This document shows positions 14,508 to 20,619 of a stretch of 30,356 bases of DNA, piece by piece. The notes under the pieces were generated by a model. It made no database searches. It was not told the origin of the DNA and worked only from the letters and a program-made list of their open reading frames with translations. The position numbers and the translations under genes are program-made. Position 1 is the stretch's first letter, and each line of letters opens with the position of its first letter. Origin of the DNA: JBPCOI01 sp051000395 (GTDB lineage Bacteria > Actinomycetota > Actinomycetes > Mycobacteriales > Jatrophihabitantaceae); assembly GCA_051000395.1 (NCBI GenBank), contig JBPCOI010000055.1, positions 1 to 30,356 of the forward strand. Direction: 5' to 3'.

Positions 14508-15893
14508 TCACATCGAGGCGATCAACTTCTCCACCCGCTCGTCTACGTTGCGGAACGGGTCCTTGCACAGCACCGTGCGCTGCGCCTGGTCGTTCAGCTT
14601 CAGATGCACCCAGTCGACGGTGAAATCGCGCCGCTTCTCCTGCGCACGTTTGATGAAGTCACCGCGAAGCTTGGCCCGGGTGGTCTGCGGCGGCACGCTC
14701 TTTGCCTCGAAGACCGAGAGGTCCGTGACGATCCGGTCGACCGCGCCGTGGCGCTGCAGCAGGTAGTACAGGCCACGTGTCCGGGAGATGTCGTGGTAGG
14801 CAAGGTCGAGTTGCGCGACCCGCGGCGAGGACAGCGGCAGGTCGTGCTTGGCGCGGTAGCGCTCGATCAGGCGGTACTTGGTGGCCCAGTCGATCTCGCG
14901 GTCGATCAGCGAGAGATCCTGGCCCTGCACCGCGTCCAGCGTGCGTCCCCACAGCTCGAGCACCCGCTTGTCGCCCGCGGAAATCGGCGCCGCCGACGGG
15001 AGGTCGCCGTCGCTGCCGCGTTCCACGAAGTCGATGGCGCGGCTGTAGTACTCGCGTTGAATCTCCAGTGCCGACGCCGTCCGTCCGGCGGCCAGGCGCA
15101 CCGGACGGGTGCCAGTGAGATCGTGGCTGATCTCGCGGATCGCGCGGATCGGGTTCTCCAGCGTCAGGTCCCGGAAGGTGACGCCGTGCTCGATCATCCG
15201 CAGCACCAGATCCGCCGAACCGACCTTGAGCAGCGTGGTCGCCTCGTTCATGTTCGAATCCCCGACGATGACGTGCAGGCGGCGGTAGCGCTCGGCGTCG
15301 GCGTGGGGTTCGTCGCGGGTGTTGATGATCGGACGGCTGCGCGTCGTCGCGGAGGAGACACCCTCCCAGATGTGCTCGGCGCGCTGGCTTACGCAGTAGA
15401 CCGCGCCGCGCGGGGTCTGCAGCACCTTTCCGGCGCCGCAGATCAGCTGGCGGGTGACCAGGAACGGGATGAGCACGTCGGCCAGGCGGCCGAACTCGCC
15501 GTGCCGTCCGACCAGGTAGTTCTCGTGACAGCCGTAGGAGTTGCCGGCCGAGTCGGTGTTGTTCTTGAACAGGTAGATGTCACCGGCGATCCCCTCGTCG
15601 TGTAGGCGCCGCTCGGCATCGACGACCAGGCCTTCGAGGATGCGCTCGCCGGCCTTGTCATGGGTGACCAGGGACTGCAGCGAATCGCATTCGGGTGTCG
15701 CGTACTCCGGGTGGCTGCCCACATCGAGGTAGAGCCGCGCTCCGTTCTTGAGAAACACGTTGGACGAGCGGCCCCACGACACGACGCGGCGGAACAGGTA
15801 GCGCGCCACCTCGTCCGGCGAGAGCCGGCGCTGGCCATGGAAGGTGCACGTGACGCCGTATTCGTTCTCGATGCCGAAGATGCGCGTGTGCAC
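14508..15893 (-). CDS. pafA: Pup-protein ligase PafA
   Basis: A 461-residue carboxylate-amine ligase related to glutamine synthetase. It uses ATP to join the C-terminal glutamate of Pup to lysines of target proteins and marks them for the proteasome. The start RIFGIENEYGVTCTF carries the metal-binding E9. The segment LYLDVGSHPEYATPEC carries the catalytic Asp (D57), followed by FKNNTDSAGNSYGCHENYL and HVIVGDSNMNEATTLLKVG. The C-terminal domain (FTVDWVHLKLNDQAQRTVLCKDPF region) is also typical. GTG at 15891-15893 is used as start. Length matches the family (about 450-480). It heads the long minus-strand directon and is divergent from alkB over 153 bases. Unlike many actinobacteria, it is separated from pafB by a toxin module and from prcA by an alkane-oxidation set. 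Confidence 0.97.
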   Translation of the reverse strand: MHTRIFGIENEYGVTCTFHGQRRLSPDEVARYLFRRVVSWGRSSNVFLKNGARLYLDVGSHPEYATPECDSLQSLVTHDKAGERILEGLVVDAERRLHDEGIAGDIYLFKNNTDSAGNSYGCHENYLVGRHGEFGRLADVLIPFLVTRQLICGAGKVLQTPRGAVYCVSQRAEHIWEGVSSATTRSRPIINTRDEPHADAERYRRLHVIVGDSNMNEATTLLKVGSADLVLRMIEHGVTFRDLTLENPIRAIREISHDLTGTRPVRLAAGRTASALEIQREYYSRAIDFVERGSDGDLPSAAPISAGDKRVLELWGRTLDAVQGQDLSLIDREIDWATKYRLIERYRAKHDLPLSSPRVAQLDLAYHDISRTRGLYYLLQRHGAVDRIVTDLSVFEAKSVPPQTTRAKLRGDFIKRAQEKRRDFTVDWVHLKLNDQAQRTVLCKDPFRNVDERVEKLIASM

Positions 15894-16046
15894 GATCCCA
15901 CCCTAGATCGTGGACGGCCGGCGGAATCGAAAGAGTCTCCGTACCCTCTTGCGCGTCGCGCTTTACATGTGCGAGCCTTGTGTCAACCAAACGGACGCGT
16001 TCGCCGCTGGTGTCAACCGTGGCGTCGAGATCTGCGGAGGTACGCG
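15894..16046. promoter_or_regulatory. Divergent pafA/alkB control region with direct repeat GTGTCAACC
   Basis: This 153-base gap must hold promoters for both genes. It contains an exact 9-base direct repeat GTGTCAACC at 15980-15988 and 16010-16018, 30 bases apart, which puts both on nearly the same helix face. A less GC-rich stretch (CTTTACATGT, 15961-15970) may be part of the alkB promoter, but I cannot place a convincing -35/-10 pair. The alkB start has a strong GGAGG ribosome site about 8 bases upstream. The repeats are candidate sites for the TetR-type regulator or another factor; TetR sites are usually palindromes, so this is uncertain. Confidence 0.4.
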
Positions 16047-17300
16047 ATGCGCGAAGGTACCCTCTCCGGCCAGGCTGTGCTCGGCGCGGGTGAGCGCCTC
16101 GACTGGCGCGACGGCAAGCGCTATCTCTGGCTGCTGGGTGCGGTGGTTCCGCTGTTCCTGTTCGCCGGATGGGGCCTGGTGAATGCGACCGGGCTGGGCC
16201 TGTTCTGGTGGATCGGACCGGCCTTCATCTACGTGATCATCCCGACGCTAGACGTGATCTTCGGCAACGACCCGACGAACCCGCCCGACGCGGCGCTCGC
16301 CTGGCTGGAGCAGGACCGCTACTACCGCTGGATCACCTACCTGTTCCTGCCGCTGCAGTACGTCGCGATCGTCGTCGGTTTCTGGCTGATCGCCTTCCAC
16401 GGCGGGCTGGACGTGGCCGACAAGTTCGGGATCGCGTTCACCCTCGGTTCGCTCAACGGAGTCGCGATCAACACCGCCCACGAACTCGGCCACAAGAAGG
16501 AGCACCTGGAACGGTGGTTCGCGCGTATCGCGCTGGCGCCGACTGGGTACGGGCACTTCTTCATCGAGCACAACCGTGGCCATCACGTGCGGGTGGCGAC
16601 TCCGGAGGATCCCGCGTCCAGCCGGCTGGGTGAGTCGTTCTGGGCGTTCTGGCCGCGCACGGTGGGCGGCAGCCTGCGCAACTCGTGGCGCCTGGAACGC
16701 ACCCGGCTGCGGCGGATGGGGCGGCACACCCTTTCCCTGCGCAACGACGTGCTCAGTGCGTGGGCGATGACGGTGGTGCTGTGGGCGGCGCTGCTCGCCG
16801 TGTTCGGACTGCAGATCTGGCCGTACCTGCTCGTGCAGGCCGTGTTCGGATTCAGCCTGCTCGAGGCCGTCAACTACCTCGAGCACTACGGGCTGCTGCG
16901 CCAGCAACTGCCGAACGGCCGCTACGAGCGCGTCAATCCGCGGCACAGCTGGAACAACAACAACTTGACGACGAACCTGTTCCTCTACCACCTGCAGCGA
17001 CACAGCGACCACCACGCCAACCCGACGCGCCGCTACCAGGCGCTGCGGCACTTCGAGGAGTCCCCGCAGCTGCCCGGCGGCTACGCCACGATGATCGTGC
17101 TCGCCTACCTCCCGCCGCTGTGGCGGCGGGTGATGGATCCCCGCGTGTTGGCGCACTACGGCGGCGACGTCACGCTGGCCAACCTCGCTCCCGGCAAGCG
17201 CGCGAAGCTGCTGGCGCGCTACGGTGCCGTGCAGGTGGACGAGGCCGTGCCGCCGTACGATGCTGTGCCGCCCGGCGACGCTGTGACGCCGGCGGCGTGA
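16047..17300 (+). CDS. alkB: Membrane alkane 1-monooxygenase AlkB
   Basis: A 417-residue di-iron membrane enzyme that hydroxylates the terminal carbon of n-alkanes with O2 and electrons from rubredoxin. All histidine motifs are present: HELGHK (145-150), EHNRGHH (174-180), LQRHSDHH (316-323), and the AlkB-specific NYLEHYG (276-282). This separates it from fatty acid desaturases. About six membrane helices are visible, starting with LWLLGAVVPLFLFAGWGLV. ATG at 16047 follows the ribosome site GGAGG; the frame is open far upstream only as an antisense shadow of pafA. The C-terminal tail is Pro/Ala rich with a short repeat (AVPPYDAVPPGDAV). It is followed by rubredoxin and a TetR regulator, the usual actinobacterial alkB operon. 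Rubredoxin reductase is not in the window. Confidence 0.96.
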   Translation: MREGTLSGQAVLGAGERLDWRDGKRYLWLLGAVVPLFLFAGWGLVNATGLGLFWWIGPAFIYVIIPTLDVIFGNDPTNPPDAALAWLEQDRYYRWITYLFLPLQYVAIVVGFWLIAFHGGLDVADKFGIAFTLGSLNGVAINTAHELGHKKEHLERWFARIALAPTGYGHFFIEHNRGHHVRVATPEDPASSRLGESFWAFWPRTVGGSLRNSWRLERTRLRRMGRHTLSLRNDVLSAWAMTVVLWAALLAVFGLQIWPYLLVQAVFGFSLLEAVNYLEHYGLLRQQLPNGRYERVNPRHSWNNNNLTTNLFLYHLQRHSDHHANPTRRYQALRHFEESPQLPGGYATMIVLAYLPPLWRRVMDPRVLAHYGGDVTLANLAPGKRAKLLARYGAVQVDEAVPPYDAVPPGDAVTPAA

Positions 17301-17334
17301 GCGGCCAGGCTGGTCGAGGCAGGCGAGCACCCAC

Positions 17335-17529
17335 GTGAGCCGGTACCGGTGCGAGGTCTGCGACTACGTCTACGACGAGGTGCGTGGCGAGCCGCGAGAG
17401 GGATTGCCCGCCGGCACCGCATGGACGGAGGTTCCCGATGACTGGTGCTGCCCGGACTGTGGCGTCCGCGAAAAGATCGACTTCCTCGCCGAAGACCGAG
17501 CGGGCTCGGACGGCGCGCCGCCGGCCTGA
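17335..17529 (+). CDS. Rubredoxin (AlkG/RubA type)
   Basis: A 64-residue iron carrier that hands electrons to AlkB. The single iron is held by four cysteines in YRCEVCDYVYDE (C6, C9) and WCCPDCGVREKIDF (C39, C42), with one extra cysteine at 38. Length and the DYVYDE and DDWCCPDCG segments fit alkane-hydroxylase rubredoxins. The start is GTG at 17335, directly before the first cysteine motif; no strong ribosome site is visible. It lies 34 bases after alkB, and the downstream TetR gene begins inside its coding sequence in another frame. Confidence 0.95.
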   Translation: MSRYRCEVCDYVYDEVRGEPREGLPAGTAWTEVPDDWCCPDCGVREKIDFLAEDRAGSDGAPPA

Positions 17530-17911
17530 GCCCGCCCCGCGGCCGCCCTATGCCGAGGCGGCACGCGCCCTGCTGCGCGACACGATCATCGACGCCGTCG
17601 ACTCGCTGACCCGCGCGCGCGGCTGGTCGGCGACGACGATGACCGACGTGGCGACCACGGCGGGGGTGAGCCGGCAGACCGTCTACAACGAGTTCGGTTC
17701 GCGTCCGGCGCTGGTGCAGGCCTACGTGCTGCGCGAGGTGGAGTCGCTGGTCGCCGAGGTCGAGGCTGCCGTGCGCGCAGCGGCCGGGGATGCGCGCGGC
17801 GCGCTGCAGGCCGCGTTCGGGGTGTTCCTCAAGCTGGCCTCCGACGAGCCGCTCGTGCAGGTGATCGTCGCCGGCGCCGAGGCAGGCGAGCTGGTCCGGC
17901 TTCTGACCTGA
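17438..17911 (+). CDS. TetR/AlkX-type regulator, N-terminal part ended by an in-frame TGA
   Basis: 157 residues carrying the TetR DNA-binding domain: ALLRDTIIDAVDSLTRARGW, then TTMTDVATTAGVSRQTVYNEF (helix-turn-helix, about residues 66-86) and the first ligand-domain helices. The frame meets TGA at 17909-17911 after ELVRLLT, yet the next codons in the same frame continue the expected C-terminal domain to 18118. A full protein would have 226 residues, the normal length for alkane-operon TetR regulators. Start choices are ATG 17438 or GTG 17459; both lie inside the rubredoxin gene in another frame, giving a 71-92 base overlap. If truncated, the dimer and ligand part is lost and control of alkB may be relaxed. 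Alternatives are a nonsense mutation, a sequence error or TGA readthrough (the next base is C, the leakiest context). Confidence 0.8.
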   Translation: MTGAARTVASAKRSTSSPKTERARTARRRPEPAPRPPYAEAARALLRDTIIDAVDSLTRARGWSATTMTDVATTAGVSRQTVYNEFGSRPALVQAYVLREVESLVAEVEAAVRAAAGDARGALQAAFGVFLKLASDEPLVQVIVAGAEAGELVRLLT

Positions 17912-18118
17912 CGCGGCCGCTCGGTGGCCACCGAGCGCATCGGCGCGCTGATCGTCGAGGTCTGGCCGCAGGTTTCGGTGGCCGACGCGGGCCTGCTAGC
18001 TGAGTCGCTGGCACGCCTGGCGATCAGCCATGCGATGGTGCCGACGTCGGACCCACAACGCATCGCGGCCGACATCACCCGCATGGTCGGGCCATTCGTC
18101 GACGAGATCCTCGCCTGA
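17912..18118 (+). pseudogene. C-terminal remainder of the TetR/AlkX regulator, after the TGA
   Basis: Directly after the TGA, in the same frame, the sequence reads RGRSVATERIGALIVEVWPQ and then LLAESLARLAISHAMVPTSD. This matches the usual C-terminal dimerisation region of alkane-operon TetR proteins (a segment with LARLAISHA and a following Pro). The only start-like codons are GTG at 17924 and later, with no ribosome site, so independent translation is unlikely. Codon use (G/C third positions) still looks under coding selection, which suggests the interruption is recent, an error, or tolerated. It ends 4 bases before the convergent prcA stop. Confidence 0.75.
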
Positions 18119-18122
18119 GCGA

Positions 18123-18947
18123 TCAGGTCGTCGGGTCGCCGTCTTCGGCTGCCTCGGCGCCCGGCCGCGCGGCCGCGCTGGTCGCAGCGTCGTCCTCGTC
18201 GTGCGAGGGCGCATCGGCAGGCGCCGGTTCGGCGGCCGGCTCCCCGTGCCCACGCGGCAGCAATGCGCTCAGCGCGGCGCCGGTGATGCGGCGGAACTTG
18301 CGCTTGCCGCGGTTACGGTCGAGCACGGCCACCTCCAGCTGGGCGGCCGGAAGCGAGCGCGGCTCATCGCCGGTCGCACCCACCGAGCCCAGCGCCGCGA
18401 CCGCGACACCGAGCGCCGCGGCGAGGGGCTGACCCGCCGCGAAGGTGCGCTTCACCTCGGCGGTCAGCGCGTCGGCCTGCCCGCCCATGACGAGGAACCC
18501 GGGCTCGTCGACGATCGTGCCGTCGTAGGACAGGCGGTAGATCTGATCGTCCGCCGGGCCGCCGCCCACTTCGGCGACGCAGATCTCGACCTCGAACGGC
18601 TTCTGCTGCTCGGTGAAGATCGTCCCCAGAGTCTGGGCGTACGCGTTGGCGAGCGCGCGCGCCGTGACGTCGCGCCGGTCGTAGCTGTAGCCGCGCAAAT
18701 CCGCCAGCCGGATCCCGGCCACGCGCAGGTTCTCGAACTCGTTGTAGCGCCCCGTCGCGGCGAAGCCGATGCGGTCATAGATCTCGCTGACCTTGTGCAG
18801 CGCGGAACTGGCGTTCTCGGCGACGAACAACACGCCGTCGGCGTAGGTCAGGACGACGACGCTGCGACCGCGCGCGATGCCCTTGCGGGCGTACTCCGAA
18901 CGGTCGCGCATGATCTGCTCGGCCGAGGCGTAGAACGGCATGGACAT
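18123..18947 (-). CDS. prcA: 20S proteasome alpha subunit PrcA
   Basis: A 274-residue alpha subunit that forms the outer gated rings of the 20S proteasome. The N-terminal gate segment reads MPFYASAEQIMRDRSEYARKGI, followed by GRSVVVLTYADGVLFVAEN and KVSEIYDRIGFAATGRYNEF. The alpha fold is complete, without a catalytic N-terminal threonine. The C-terminal about 45 residues are Ala/Pro/Glu/Asp rich and probably unstructured, longer than in Mycobacterium. ATG at 18947 (MSMPFYAS) has an AAGGG site upstream; the next ATG at 18941 is an alternative. It follows the prcB stop by 14 bases. It converges on the interrupted TetR gene with a gap of only 4 bases. Confidence 0.96.
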   Translation of the reverse strand: MSMPFYASAEQIMRDRSEYARKGIARGRSVVVLTYADGVLFVAENASSALHKVSEIYDRIGFAATGRYNEFENLRVAGIRLADLRGYSYDRRDVTARALANAYAQTLGTIFTEQQKPFEVEICVAEVGGGPADDQIYRLSYDGTIVDEPGFLVMGGQADALTAEVKRTFAAGQPLAAALGVAVAALGSVGATGDEPRSLPAAQLEVAVLDRNRGKRKFRRITGAALSALLPRGHGEPAAEPAPADAPSHDEDDAATSAAARPGAEAAEDGDPTT

Positions 18948-18961
18948 GGTGGCTGTGCCCT

Positions 18962-19798
18962 TCAGGCGCCGGGACGGGATTCGCGCTCGGTGAGGATCGC
19001 CCGGACCACGGTGTCGAGTTCCTCGTCGGCGACCCGGCTGGTGCCCTCGGCCGTGGCCACCATGACGACCGGGAAGATGTGGCGCGTGAGGTCCGGGCCG
19101 CCGGTCGCGGAGTCGTCGTCGGCCGCGTCGTAGAGCGCCTCGACCACCACACGCACGACTTCGGCTCGCGTCAGGCCCGGGCGCCACAGCTTCTTCATCG
19201 CGCCCCGGGCGAACAGCGACCCGGAGCCGACGGAATGGAAGTACTTCTCGGGGTAGCGTCCGCCGGTGACGTCGAAGCTGTAGATCTTGCCGGCCGTCGA
19301 TGCATCGGTCTCGTCGAGGTCGTAGCCGGCTAACAGCGGTAGGACGGCCAGGCCCTGCATGGCAGCGCCGAGGTTGCCGCGGATCATGGTGGCCAGCCGG
19401 TTTGCCTTGCCGTCCAAGGTGAGCTGGGTGCCTTCGATCTTCTCGTAGTGCTCGAGTTCCACCTGGTACAGCCGCACGATCTCGATCGCCAGCCCGGCAG
19501 TTCCGGCTATGCCCACCAGGGAATAGTCGTCCGAAGCGAACACCTTCTCGATGTCACGCTGGGCGATCAGGTTGCCCGCCGTCGCGCGGCGATCGCCGGC
19601 CATCACGACGCCGCCGTCGAACGTGGCTGCCAGGATCGTCGTGCCGTGGGGTGCCAGGTGCGCGCCTGCGTTTGCGTTCGGCAGCAGATCCGGCGCGGCG
19701 GCGGCGAGGAATTCGGTGAACGACGAGGAGCCGGGTGCGGTCGCGTAGCGCAGGATCCCGTGGACCTGGCCGAGGCCGCCGGCTCGCTCGATGCTCAC
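18962..19798 (-). CDS. prcB: 20S proteasome beta subunit PrcB
   Basis: A 278-residue precursor of the catalytic beta subunit. A 52-residue propeptide ends in APHG and is cut to expose Thr53 as the catalytic N-terminal threonine (TTILAATFDGGVVMAGDRRAT). Lys in the DRRATAGNLIAQRDIEKVF region and the GIAGTAGLAIEIVRLYQVEL helix are typical. The GTG start at 19796-19798 has an AGGAG ribosome site 6 bases upstream. It lies 111 bases after pup and 14 bases before prcA. A strong hairpin stands in the pup-prcB gap. Together with Pup and PafA it supplies the protease of the pupylation pathway; the ATPase Mpa/ARC is not in the window. Confidence 0.97.
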   Translation of the reverse strand: MSIERAGGLGQVHGILRYATAPGSSSFTEFLAAAAPDLLPNANAGAHLAPHGTTILAATFDGGVVMAGDRRATAGNLIAQRDIEKVFASDDYSLVGIAGTAGLAIEIVRLYQVELEHYEKIEGTQLTLDGKANRLATMIRGNLGAAMQGLAVLPLLAGYDLDETDASTAGKIYSFDVTGGRYPEKYFHSVGSGSLFARGAMKKLWRPGLTRAEVVRVVVEALYDAADDDSATGGPDLTRHIFPVVMVATAEGTSRVADEELDTVVRAILTERESRPGA

Positions 19799-19863
19799 GT
19801 TCGCTCCTGGACATTCGCGTCTGATGGGTGGAGTCCAAACCTACCCACAGCCGCGCACCAGGC

Positions 19864-19886
19864 CCGACGTCAGGCGGCGACGTCGG
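19864..19886. terminator. Perfect hairpin between pup and prcB, possible attenuator
   Basis: Arms CCGACGTC and GACGTCGG (8 bp, no mismatch) flank a 7-base loop AGGCGGC in the 111-base gap between pup and prcB. No T-run follows. It could partly stop transcription so that more Pup than proteasome is made, or protect the pup message end. The role is inferred from position and structure only. Confidence 0.5.
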
Positions 19887-19909
19887 CCGTCATCGACACG
19901 CCGCCGAGG

Positions 19910-20116
19910 TCACTCACCGCCTTTCTGGACGAAGGCACGAACGAAGTCTTCCGCGTTCGTCTCCAGGACGTCGTCGATCTCGTCGAGGACGGCGTCGACG
20001 TCCTCGCTCAGCTTCTCGTGGCGCTCGGCGACGTCGGTCCTCGACTCGGCGTCGTGCTCGACCTGGTCCTCGTTCTGGCGCTGCGGGCGGGTCTGGCCGC
20101 TGTCATGGGTGGGCAT
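19910..20116 (-). CDS. pup: Prokaryotic ubiquitin-like protein Pup
   Basis: A 68-residue disordered protein tag that PafA attaches to lysines of target proteins. It is rich in Asp, Glu and Gln, with a coiled-coil region (KLSEDVDAVLDEIDDVLETN) that binds the proteasomal ATPase. The conserved end is DFVRAFVQKGGE. The last residue is coded as Glu, not Gln, so the deamidase step of Dop is not needed before ligation. Size and composition match the family (64-72 residues). ATG at 20114-20116 has AAAGG about 9 bases upstream. It precedes prcB on the same strand; dop, normally next to pup, is missing here and a Zur/Fur gene sits upstream instead. Confidence 0.96.
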   Translation of the reverse strand: MPTHDSGQTRPQRQNEDQVEHDAESRTDVAERHEKLSEDVDAVLDEIDDVLETNAEDFVRAFVQKGGE

Positions 20117-20191
20117 CGTCCACTGCCTTTCTCGATCCGGACCTCACCCTAGCTCGCGCAGGTGACGATTTCGCGGCTGCGCGTGTCTCGA

Positions 20192-20584
20192 TCACGCCCG
20201 GGCGCAGCCGGTGCAGGTGCCGAACAGCTCCACGGTGTGCTCCACATCGGTGAAGCCGTGCGTGGCGGCAACCGCCGAGGCCCAGTGCTCGATCGCCGGA
20301 CCCTCGACCTCCTCGGTGCGCCCGCACCGCCGGCAGACGAGGTGGTGGTGATGGCGCTGCCCGCTCACGCCGCAGTAGCGGTAGGTCGTCTCGCCCTCCG
20401 GCGTGTGGATCACGTCCACCAGCCCGTCGTCGACAAGGGACTGCAGGTGCCGGTACACCGTCGACAGGCCGACCGGATCGCCCTGCCTACGCAGCCCCGC
20501 GTAGACGTCCTGCGCGCTGCAGAATCCGCCCGCTGCCCGCAGTGCGTCCTTGACCGCCCCGCCCTGCCGGGTGCTGCGCGCCAT
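20192..20584 (-). CDS. Fur-family regulator, probably zinc-responsive Zur
   Basis: A 130-residue metal-dependent repressor. The winged helix covers QDVYAGLRRQGDPVGLSTVYRHLQSLVDDGLV (residues 25-56). The metal part has YRYCGVSGQRHHHHLVCRRCG, giving structural-zinc cysteines C84 and C87 that pair with C124 and C127 in the terminal FGTCTGCARA. The extra cysteine C71 before the His cluster is typical of Zur (FurB) rather than Fur. ATG at 20584 has AGGGG 5 bases upstream; a GTG two codons earlier is an alternative. It lies 35 bases after gcvP and 75 bases before pup, same strand. Zinc uptake genes, the usual Zur targets, are not in the window. Confidence 0.9.
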   Translation of the reverse strand: MARSTRQGGAVKDALRAAGGFCSAQDVYAGLRRQGDPVGLSTVYRHLQSLVDDGLVDVIHTPEGETTYRYCGVSGQRHHHHLVCRRCGRTEEVEGPAIEHWASAVAATHGFTDVEHTVELFGTCTGCARA

Positions 20585-20603
20585 GGCCACCCCTGCAGCC
20601 TAC

Positions 20604-20618
20604 CGGGAACGATTACCA
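20604..20618. promoter_or_regulatory. Candidate Zur/Fur box before the regulator gene
   Basis: On the minus strand the 35-base space between gcvP and the regulator reads TGGTAATCGTTCCCG, an imperfect palindrome around one central C. It resembles the TGAtAATnATTaTCA pattern of Zur/Fur boxes, with 4 of 7 symmetric pairs kept. It is the only AT-richer patch there, just upstream of the start. Autoregulation is common in this family, but the match is partial. Confidence 0.3.
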
Positions 20619-20619
20619 G

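Noticed and set aside
12400..14508. Transposon or integrase borders around the toxin module
   Set aside because: No transposase, integrase, tRNA end or matching inverted/direct repeats were seen at either side of the module.
13777..14568. Upstream extension of the WxG-domain gene
   Set aside because: It overlaps the EspC-like and YbaB-like genes in a different frame and is Arg/Gly-rich; a good ribosome site and GTG at 13776 mark the real start.
13285..17911. Genome-wide recoding of TGA to an amino acid
   Set aside because: TGA is the normal stop of several intact genes here (lacI, the exonuclease, galE, the small basic protein, garA), so at most leaky readthrough is possible.
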